6,210 nt of DNA from Prosthecobacter sp. (lineage in GTDB: Bacteria; Verrucomicrobiota; Verrucomicrobiia; Verrucomicrobiales; Verrucomicrobiaceae): positions 1-6,210 of the forward strand of contig JAIWOJ010000146.1 of assembly GCA_020216965.1 (NCBI GenBank). Reading direction: 5' to 3'. Under the pieces are notes generated by a model that was not told where the DNA came from, did no database searches, and saw only the letters and a program-made list of their open reading frames with translations. This document shows positions 1 to 4,972 of this stretch, in pieces. The translations under genes were made by a program, and so were the position numbers. Each line of letters starts with the position of its first letter. The stretch's first letter is position 1.

Positions 1-104
1 GTGTTCCCCGATGCTGGCTTGAGGCGGGGCGCAGGGTGCATCGGGCAACTCCATGCGGGGTTGGGGCAGGGAAAATCCGTGTGGTTGTTCGCCCCATGGG
101 TTCA

Positions 105-230
105 CCCGCTACGCGGGATCACCCCTGGCTATTCACAGGTAGCCCCTACCGGGGCTGGGTCGGGGGCGAAACGGGCGCTCTACCTTTTCCCCCAGGTCAA
201 GGGGTAGCCGCTACCTGGGATGGGGGGGCG
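105..230. repeat. REP-like palindrome cluster
   Basis: Two near-palindromic 13-mers lie 65 bp apart in the same orientation: GGTAGCCCCTACC at 138-150 and GGTAGCCGCTACC at 203-215. They differ at one base. Each is followed by a similar G-rich tail reaching GGGGGCG at 162-168 or GGGGGGGCG at 222-230, so the repeat unit is about 28-31 bp. Extra stems surround them: CCCGC/GCGGG at 105-117 with a 3-nt loop, AGCCCC/GGGGCT at 141-156 with a 4-nt loop, and CCCAGGT (191-197) with ACCTGGG (213-219). Several of these stems are mutually exclusive. Paired palindromes of this kind resemble REP/BIME elements moved by RAYT transposases in other bacteria. No such transposase is in this window, so the family assignment is inference. 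Confidence 0.5.
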
Positions 231-402
231 GAACCGAAATTCCGAAGTCCCGGCAGACGAGAGTGCCTGCATCCCAGGGAACGACGGCATTTGGCTAAGC
301 CTCCATCCGGGAATGATTCTCTGCGTTTTCTGCGGTTCTTATCTCTGAATGTAGGTTTTGCGATTTCCCCTTCTTTCACGCACGCCATTCCTGAATTTAG
401 GC

Positions 403-432
403 TCACAGGCAGCCCGCTGGGCTGGCCCGTGA
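403..432 (-). terminator. Hairpin after ABC transporter gene, possible terminator
   Basis: The 30-nt segment folds into a stem whose inner six pairs are CAGCCC (410-415) with GGGCTG (419-424), closed by a GCT loop. The stem extends past a single bulged G425 with two more pairs, one A-C mismatch and four further pairs (403-406 with 429-432). It begins 6 nt past the TAG stop (439-441) of the minus-strand transporter, where a terminator would be expected. No T-tract follows it in the minus direction, so it is not a textbook intrinsic terminator; it could be an mRNA 3'-end stabiliser or part of the repeat sequence nearby. Confidence 0.4.
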
Positions 433-438
433 ATAGCG

Positions 439-2160
439 CTACTTCTCGATCAAGGAGGTCTTGCACAGGTTCGCGTAGAGGCCGCCGTGGGCGAGGAGTT
501 CGTCGTGGGTGCCTTGTTCGGTGATCTGGCCCTGCTCCAGGACGTAGATGCGGTGGGCGTGGCGGACGGTGCTGAGGCGGTGGGCGATGACGAAGCTGGT
601 GCGGCCCTCCATGAGTCGGTCGAGCGCGGCCTGGATCTGGCGCTCGGTCTCAGTGTCCACGCTGGCGGTGGCTTCGTCGAGCAGGAGGATGGGCGGGTTG
701 CGCAGGAGGGCGCGGGCGATGCTGAGGCGCTGCTTTTCACCGACGCTGAGCTTCACGCCGCGTTCGCCGACATGGGTGTCGAGCTGCTTGGGCAGGCGCT
801 TGACGAACTCTTCGGCGTTGGCGCTGCGGAGGACTTCCCAGAGCTGTTCATCGGTGGCATCGCGGCGGCCGATGCGGAGGTTTTCGCGGACGGTGCCGTT
901 GAACATGAAGCTCTCCTGCGTGACGTAGCCGATCTGGCGGCGCAGGGAGGCTTTGTTCAGCTCATGGACGGGGATACCGTCGATGGTGATGGTGCCTTCA
1001 TCGTATTCATAAAAGCGTGTCAGCAGGTTGATGAGGGTGGACTTGCCCGCGCCGGTGGGGCCGACGAAGGCGATGGTCTGGCCGGGTCGCGCCTCCAGGG
1101 TGATGCCGTGGACGGTGGGCAGCTTGCCGGTGTAGGAGAAGCCGACGTTTTCATAACGCACATGGCCGAGCACGGCAGGCAGCTCACGTCCCCCCTGGGT
1201 GTCGTTTTCGGGTTCAGCATCCAGGATGTCAAACACACGCTCCCCGGCGGCGCGGCCGCCCTGGATGATCTGATTGAGCTGGTGCAGGCTTTCGATGGGG
1301 TCGTAGAAAAACTTTAGCAGCAGCAGAAAGGCGGCGAGGTCACCCTTTTCAATCCGCCCCTCCCTCAGGGCTTGGGCACCGGTCCACAGCACGATGACCA
1401 TGCCGACGCTGCTGAGGAAGTGCATCCCTGGGCGATAGATGGCCCAGATGCGCATGACGTGCAGGGTGGCTTTTTTGAGGGCTTCGCTGGCCTGGTTAAA
1501 GCGTGCGTGCTCCTCACGCTCCATGGCGTAGGCCTTGATCTGCCTCATGCCGGCGACGTTGTCGTGCAGCAGGCTGTTCATGGCGCTGCTGGCCTTGCGC
1601 ACGGCGCGGTGGCGGTCGCGCGAGGTCATCGTGTAGCCCAGCGCACCGGCAGCGAGAAAGGGGATGGGGATGAGGGCGTAGAGGGCGAGCTGGGCATCTG
1701 CCTGGAACATGAAGACGCCGACGACGAAGATCTGCAGCACGGCCACGAGGCCCTGCTCGATGCCGTCGATGAGCACGCGCTCGACACTGGGGATGTCCTC
1801 GCTGACGGTGGTCATGATGTCGCCGGTGGGGCGGTTGTCGAACCAGCGGAGGGGCAGCGTCTGGAGGCGCTCATAGATGTCGCTGCGCAGGTCGTAGATC
1901 ACCTTTTGCTCGAAGGTGTTGTTGAGCTGGATGCGCAGGCTGTTGAACAGGTGCTGGGCAAAGTAGGCCCCAAGGGCGGCGAGGGCGAGGGGGGTGAGCC
2001 TTTCCCACTGGCCCTGGGGGACGACGACATCGAGCACCTCACGCGTGACTGCGGGGAAGACCACGACCATGAGCGTGCCAGTGATGGCGCAGAAGAGCTG
2101 CGCCGTGGCCATGAAGGGGTAGCGGCGGAGGTAGGAGAAGACGCGGAGGACGGTTTTCAC
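439..2160 (-). CDS. ABC exporter half-transporter (membrane plus ATPase domain)
   Basis: A 573-residue fused half-transporter of the ABCB/MsbA-BmrA type: an inner-membrane domain of about six helices (roughly residues 16-38, 56-76, 137-155, 157-177, 246-264, 275-289) followed by an ATPase domain. Motifs visible: A-loop Tyr336, Walker A GPTGAGKST (367-375), Q-loop Gln415, X-loop VGERG (464-468), signature LSVGE (471-475), Walker B ILLLDE (491-496), D-loop SVD (500-502) and switch His527. All catalytic residues are present, so it should hydrolyse ATP. The signature departs from LSGGQ at two positions. With no partner half-transporter beside it, a homodimer is likely. Substrate (lipid, drug or glycolipid) cannot be deduced. 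Start: I chose GTG 2160 because the product then begins MKTVLRVFSYLRRYP, the usual elbow helix. TTG 2208 and GTG 2202 are in frame upstream; GTG 2202 has GAGAG about 9 nt before it. It lies downstream of the DUF1080 gene on the same strand, 17-65 nt away depending on the start. Confidence 0.93.
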   Translation of the reverse strand: MKTVLRVFSYLRRYPFMATAQLFCAITGTLMVVVFPAVTREVLDVVVPQGQWERLTPLALAALGAYFAQHLFNSLRIQLNNTFEQKVIYDLRSDIYERLQTLPLRWFDNRPTGDIMTTVSEDIPSVERVLIDGIEQGLVAVLQIFVVGVFMFQADAQLALYALIPIPFLAAGALGYTMTSRDRHRAVRKASSAMNSLLHDNVAGMRQIKAYAMEREEHARFNQASEALKKATLHVMRIWAIYRPGMHFLSSVGMVIVLWTGAQALREGRIEKGDLAAFLLLLKFFYDPIESLHQLNQIIQGGRAAGERVFDILDAEPENDTQGGRELPAVLGHVRYENVGFSYTGKLPTVHGITLEARPGQTIAFVGPTGAGKSTLINLLTRFYEYDEGTITIDGIPVHELNKASLRRQIGYVTQESFMFNGTVRENLRIGRRDATDEQLWEVLRSANAEEFVKRLPKQLDTHVGERGVKLSVGEKQRLSIARALLRNPPILLLDEATASVDTETERQIQAALDRLMEGRTSFVIAHRLSTVRHAHRIYVLEQGQITEQGTHDELLAHGGLYANLCKTSLIEK

Positions 2161-2225
2161 AGGAGGGGGAGGAAATACGCCCCTCGCACCACCGCGCGGC
2201 ACTCGCAAGAGCTCTCAGGCACTGC

Positions 2226-2930
2226 CTATTTCAGTACGGGCGCGGTCTGCTCAGGCGTGACGCGGCCTGGTGGCAGCTCCAGCAGGCGGATGTTGCGGAA
2301 ATGCACCTCGCTGCCCTCGGACTCCAGGCAGAGGTAGCCTTTGCGCACGGTGGACTGGCTGACGCCGTTCACGAACTTGCCGTTGATGCTCAGCTTCACC
2401 ACGCCGTCCACGGCCACCACGTCATAGGTGTTCCATTCGCCCACGCCTTTGCAGCGGAACTCAAAGGACATGCTGCGCCTGCCGCGCGGGTTTTCCGGCA
2501 CGATCTCCAGGCCGTTCGCGCCGAAAAGCTCGCCGCTGACATAGCCGGGATGGTTGGGCTGGCCGTCCTTGGTGGGGTTTAGCACCGGCCATTGCAGCTC
2601 CAGCATCTGCACCTCCAGGCCCTTGGGCAGGTTTTTCCCAGGGGCGGGCGTGGCATCGCTCCATAAAAAGACGCCGCTGTTGCCGCCGGGCTTCATGTGC
2701 CGCCACTCGATGTGCAGGATGAAGTTTTCATACTGCCGCTCGCTGCGTATGACGCCGATGGGCAGTCCACTGCACACCAGCAGGCCGTCTTTGACCGTCC
2801 AGGTGTCTTTGGAGGTGTTCACATCCACCCAGCCGCTGAGGTCTTTGCCATTGAAGAGGTCACGGAAGACGGGCGTATCCTCCGCTAGGGCGGGCATGGA
2901 GGCGAACAAGGCGAAACACAGGGCTCTCAT
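2226..2930 (-). CDS. Secreted DUF1080 / 3-keto-disaccharide hydrolase family protein
   Basis: A 234-residue protein with an N-terminal signal peptide: [16 protein letters not shown], probable signal peptidase I cleavage after the ALA at 14-16. The mature part is one DUF1080 domain (PF06439), a concanavalin-like beta-sandwich. Hallmarks are [10 protein letters not shown] (25-34), the W..KDGLL segment (44-51), GNSGVFLW (83-90), LEVQMLE (105-111), GEWNTYD (164-170), INGKFVNG (182-189) and the closing FRNIRLLEL (211-219). Family knowledge: some members hydrolyse 3-keto-glycosides, and Verrucomicrobiota and Planctomycetota encode many copies. A glycan-related role outside the cytoplasm is therefore inferred; the actual substrate is unknown. 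I set the start at ATG 2930. A longer frame back to 3086 adds 52 residues, but these read through the intergenic repeat and would bury the signal peptide. The ABC exporter gene follows, probably in the same transcript. No strong ribosome binding site precedes the ATG. Confidence 0.9.
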   Translation of the reverse strand: MRALCFALFASMPALAEDTPVFRDLFNGKDLSGWVDVNTSKDTWTVKDGLLVCSGLPIGVIRSERQYENFILHIEWRHMKPGGNSGVFLWSDATPAPGKNLPKGLEVQMLELQWPVLNPTKDGQPNHPGYVSGELFGANGLEIVPENPRGRRSMSFEFRCKGVGEWNTYDVVAVDGVVKLSINGKFVNGVSQSTVRKGYLCLESEGSEVHFRNIRLLELPPGRVTPEQTAPVLK

Positions 2931-2999
2931 CCTGGAAAAAACGCCGGTGACCTGGCTGGTCTTTTCGCCGCGCCCTTTTTGCATCAGGGCTGACGCATC

Positions 3000-3016
3000 C
3001 CATCGGCAACCGATGG
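3000..3016. repeat. Perfect 7-bp hairpin, CAA loop
   Basis: CCATCGG (3000-3006) and CCGATGG (3010-3016) form a perfect 7-bp stem around CAA. It lies 69 bp upstream of the DUF1080 start codon and could sit in that gene's leader. No T-tract follows on either strand, so a terminator is unlikely. It might be an operator half-site pair or part of the neighbouring repeat; function is unknown. Confidence 0.45.
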
Positions 3017-3035
3017 TTCCATCATGGCCGAGGTC

Positions 3036-3110
3036 ACAGGATTTGCATGATTCCCAGGATGCACAGGATTTTTTCAGACCTGTCAATCCTGCCCATCTTG
3101 TGAGTCCTGT
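3036..3110. repeat. Long imperfect inverted repeat built from 9-bp units
   Basis: Two 35-bp arms (3036-3070 and 3076-3110) flank a 5-nt loop, TTTTC. By eye 24 of 35 positions pair perfectly. Each arm is periodic: CAGGAT, CATGAT, CAGGAT, CAGGAT start at 3037, 3046, 3055 and 3064, exactly 9 bp apart. In the right arm GACCTG, ATCCTG, ATCTTG, GTCCTG start at 3077, 3086, 3095 and 3104, again 9 bp apart. This is a palindromic interspersed-type element rather than a gene. I recall similar CAGGATT-rich elements in intergenic DNA of Verrucomicrobiota and Planctomycetota, but that is memory and not a search. Confidence 0.75.
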
Positions 3111-3222
3111 CGCAAAAGGCCGCCTGCCGTTTTGATGCGCAAGCCCTGGGTTTCCACAAACTTTTCAGTTTCCGTCCCTGCTTTTCCGCATTACCCGCCT
3201 CTTCATCCCAAACGCACCTACC

Positions 3223-4101
3223 ATGTTTGCCGGAACCCACACCGCCATCATCACCCCTTTCCGCAACGGCCAGATCGATGAACCTGCGCTCAAAAAGCTC
3301 ATCGACTTCCAGTTCGACAACGGGGTGACGGGCGTGGTGCCTTGCGGCACGACCGGGGAATCCCCCACGCTGGACTACGACGAGCACGAGCGCGTGATCC
3401 AACTGACCGTGGAATACGCTCGCGGGCGTGGCATCGTCATGGCAGGCACGGGCTCCAACAGCACCCGCGAGGCCGTGGAGATGACCCAGGAGGCCGAGGC
3501 CGCCGGGGCCACGGCCATCCTCCAGGTAGCCCCTTATTATAACAAGCCGACGCCGGAGGGGCTCTTCCAGCACTTCAAGTCCGTGGCAGAAAGCACCAGG
3601 CTGCCCATCATGCTCTACAGCATCCCCGGACGCTGCGGCATCGAGATCGGCCTGGATGTGCTCGTCCGCCTCGCGGAAGCCTGCCCGAACATCCGCTCCA
3701 TCAAGGAAGCCGGGGGCAATCCCGAGCGTGTGAGCCAGATGAAGCAGATCCTGCCCCCTGATTTTGAAATCCTCTCTGGCGACGACGGCCTGACGCTGCC
3801 CTTCATGGCCGTGGGTGGCGTGGGCGTGGTCAGCGTGGCCTCCAACCTCATCCCAAAGCAGATCAGCGACATGGTGAAGCTGGCCCTGGGCGGTGACTTC
3901 ACCGGCGCGGGCAAGATTCACCAGCAGTACTACCCGCTCTTTGCCGCCTTCCTGAAGCTCTCCACCAACCCCATCCCAATCAAGGCGGCAATGGCCCTGG
4001 CCGGACACTGCGCCAACGAGCTGCGCCTGCCCATGACCGCCCTGGAAGACGCCAAGATGGCCGAGCTGAAGGCCACCCTGGAAAAACTCGGCATCCTCTG
4101 A
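3223..4101 (+). CDS. dapA: 4-hydroxy-tetrahydrodipicolinate synthase
   Basis: A 292-residue class I aldolase matching the usual DapA length. It condenses pyruvate with aspartate semialdehyde in the cytoplasm, the first committed step to diaminopimelate and lysine, feeding peptidoglycan synthesis. The (beta/alpha)8 barrel shows the Schiff-base Lys161 in IRSIKEAGGN, the GTTGES motif at 42-47 (Thr43 of the catalytic triad), Tyr106 in APYYNKP, Tyr132 in YSIPGRCG (131-139 region) with Arg137 for the substrate carboxylate, and SGDD at 185-188. By alignment to the E. coli enzyme from memory, lysine-site residues His56, Asn80, Glu84 and Tyr106 are kept as His55, Asn79, Glu83 and Tyr105, while His53 is Tyr52, so feedback inhibition by lysine is plausible. 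The loop reads GRCG where many enzymes have SRTG or GRTG. ATG 3223 aligns with the family N-terminus; there is no Shine-Dalgarno sequence. The HAD gene follows 11 nt after the stop. Confidence 0.96.
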   Translation: MFAGTHTAIITPFRNGQIDEPALKKLIDFQFDNGVTGVVPCGTTGESPTLDYDEHERVIQLTVEYARGRGIVMAGTGSNSTREAVEMTQEAEAAGATAILQVAPYYNKPTPEGLFQHFKSVAESTRLPIMLYSIPGRCGIEIGLDVLVRLAEACPNIRSIKEAGGNPERVSQMKQILPPDFEILSGDDGLTLPFMAVGGVGVVSVASNLIPKQISDMVKLALGGDFTGAGKIHQQYYPLFAAFLKLSTNPIPIKAAMALAGHCANELRLPMTALEDAKMAELKATLEKLGIL

Positions 4102-4112
4102 AGCCGGCCGCC

Positions 4113-4781
4113 ATGCCTGCCACAATCCGCGCGGTGATTTTTGATTTCGACGGCCTGGTCGTCGATACCGAAAGCACGGGCTATCTCACCTGGAAGGAAA
4201 TCTTTGCCGAGCACGGCCACCACCTGCCCGTGGAGCGCTACGCCCAGGTGGTGGGCACTGATTTCAACACGAGCAGCTACGACCCGAGGCGCGACCTGGA
4301 GAACCTGACCGGACGCGCCTTTGACTGGGACGCCATGGAGGAACGCCGCCGCGAGCGCGAATCCGTGCTGCGGCTGGAGCTGCAAACCCTGCCCGGCGTC
4401 CGTGACCGGCTGGCCGAGGCGCGGTCCCTGGAGATGAAAACCGCCATCGCCAGCAGCAGCCCGCGCTGGTGGATCGACTCCTGGATGGATCAACTGAACC
4501 TGCGGCCGCATTTTGACCACTTCTCCACGGTGGATGACACGGGCAAGGTGAAGCCAGACCCGAGTCTCTTCCTCCATGCGGCGGAGAACCTGGGCGCGCA
4601 GCCGGAGGAGGTGGTGATTTTTGAGGATTCACTGAACGGCCTTCGTGCCGCGCGGGCGGCGGGCATGCGCTGCATCGTCGTCCCTGGCCCCATGACCCGG
4701 CACCTGGACTTTGAGGGAGCCTGGCGTCAGGTAGATTCCCTAGGCCATTTCACGCTCAACGAGGTGCTCGGCTGGGATTAA
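4113..4781 (+). CDS. HAD-superfamily hydrolase, subfamily IA (beta-PGM-like)
   Basis: A 222-residue cytoplasmic HAD enzyme. Motif I is DFDGLVVDTE (11-20), with nucleophile Asp11 and acid/base Asp13. An alpha-helical C1 cap fills roughly 17-90. Motif II is Ser114 in AIASSSP, motif III is Lys147 in GKVKPDP, and motif IV is Glu171-Asp172 in VVIFEDSLNG, which binds magnesium. All catalytic residues are intact, so it should be an active phosphatase or phosphomutase acting on a small phosphorylated metabolite. The layout is that of beta-phosphoglucomutase and sugar-phosphatase relatives (YcjU, YniC type), but these cannot be told apart here, so no symbol is given. The start is 11 nt past the dapA stop, implying one transcript. 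There is no known lysine-pathway step for a HAD enzyme, so the pairing may be only genomic convenience. Confidence 0.9.
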   Translation: MPATIRAVIFDFDGLVVDTESTGYLTWKEIFAEHGHHLPVERYAQVVGTDFNTSSYDPRRDLENLTGRAFDWDAMEERRRERESVLRLELQTLPGVRDRLAEARSLEMKTAIASSSPRWWIDSWMDQLNLRPHFDHFSTVDDTGKVKPDPSLFLHAAENLGAQPEEVVIFEDSLNGLRAARAAGMRCIVVPGPMTRHLDFEGAWRQVDSLGHFTLNEVLGWD

Positions 4782-4807
4782 GCTCCAGATCAGGATCCAA
4801 AGCTTGC

Positions 4808-4914
4808 CCTGAGTCGCAGTAAAGCGCGGTGGAGTCTTGGAGCAGTGAAAACCTCCCTCTAGCCATCCCTCCATCCTTCCATCCCTCCATCCTTCCACGA
4901 CTCCACCACTCAGG
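4808..4914. repeat. Composite palindromic intergenic element
   Basis: Nested inverted repeats define a 107-bp unit. The outer arms are CCTGAGT (4808-4814) and ACTCAGG (4908-4914). The inner arms are GGTGGAGTC (4828-4836) and GACTCCACC (4899-4907), continuing past one mismatch as TGGA (4838-4841) with TCCA (4894-4897) plus a G-T pair. On the right the two arms abut; on the left 13 extra bases separate them. The loop of about 50 nt carries a pyrimidine tandem repeat. It lies between the HAD and DUF2851 genes. No open frame or transposase is inside, so a MITE-like or mRNA-hairpin role is possible but unproven. Confidence 0.6.
4863..4897. repeat. 16-bp tandem repeat, two perfect copies
   Basis: CCATCCCTCCATCCTT occurs twice head to tail (4863-4878, 4879-4894), followed by CCA. 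Each 16-mer is itself two near-identical 8-mers, CCATCCCT and CCATCCTT, so the tract is about four 8-bp units. The strand is purely pyrimidine apart from single A residues. It forms most of the second half of the loop of the 4808-4914 palindrome. Such tracts are prone to slippage, so copy number may vary between strains. Confidence 0.85.
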
Positions 4915-4972
4915 ATTTGACGAGGCGATCTCAGCAGCCCCATTACGCAGACTTCATGCCCCAGCCACGCCT

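Larger units (their letters stand above)
1..438. other. Non-coding flank with repeat-like sequence
   Basis: No convincing gene is visible on either strand. The open frames here lack recognisable domains, overlap each other and read through palindromes. The first half is dominated by inverted repeats: CCCGATG at 7-13 with CATCGGG at 39-45, a hairpin at 105-117, and two related 13-mers at 138-150 and 203-215. Around 320-334 the hexamer TCTGCG occurs twice at 9-bp spacing. CTGAATGTAGG at 345-355 recurs as CTGAATTTAGG at 391-401. A hairpin at 403-432 lies just past the end of the ABC transporter gene. A gene entering from the left edge cannot be excluded, but nothing supports one. Confidence 0.6.
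2931..3222. promoter_or_regulatory. Divergent intergenic region (DUF1080 gene / dapA)
   Basis: This 292-bp gap separates two divergent start codons, so promoters for both directions should lie here. I could not find convincing -35/-10 boxes on either strand. The dapA start at 3223 has no Shine-Dalgarno sequence: the preceding bases, CGCACCTACC, contain no purine-rich run. The gap contains a perfect hairpin at 3000-3016 and a long periodic inverted repeat at 3036-3110, described separately. The assignment as a regulatory region is by position only. Confidence 0.45.

Noticed and set aside
36..524. Plus-strand open frame in the left flank
   Set aside because: It reads through the palindromes and then antisense into the end of the ABC gene; the predicted protein shows no family pattern.
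487..1317. Long plus-strand open frame opposite the ABC ATPase domain
   Set aside because: It is antisense to a gene with all ABC motifs; composition is low-complexity (Ala, Gly, Asp, Val rich) as expected for the complement of GC-rich coding DNA, with no recognisable domain.
1372..2337. 321-codon plus-strand open frame opposite the ABC membrane domain
   Set aside because: Antisense shadow rich in His, Asp, Glu and Gly that also crosses into the DUF1080 gene; no domain and no plausible start context.
2931..3086. N-terminal extension of the DUF1080 protein
   Set aside because: The extra 52 residues are encoded by the hairpin and the 9-bp repeat, and would place a clear signal peptide internally.
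3036..3110. CRISPR array
   Set aside because: The units are 9 bp with no unique spacers and occur as inverted arms, unlike CRISPR repeats of about 23-50 bp; no cas gene is present.
3523..3534. CAGGTAGCCCCT shared by dapA and the left-flank repeat (136-147)
   Set aside because: In dapA it encodes the conserved Q-V-A-P stretch and lacks the palindromic half, so the match is most likely chance.
3034..4125. 363-codon minus-strand open frame covering dapA
   Set aside because: It is the exact antisense of a well-supported dapA and ends in the periodic repeat; no domain seen.
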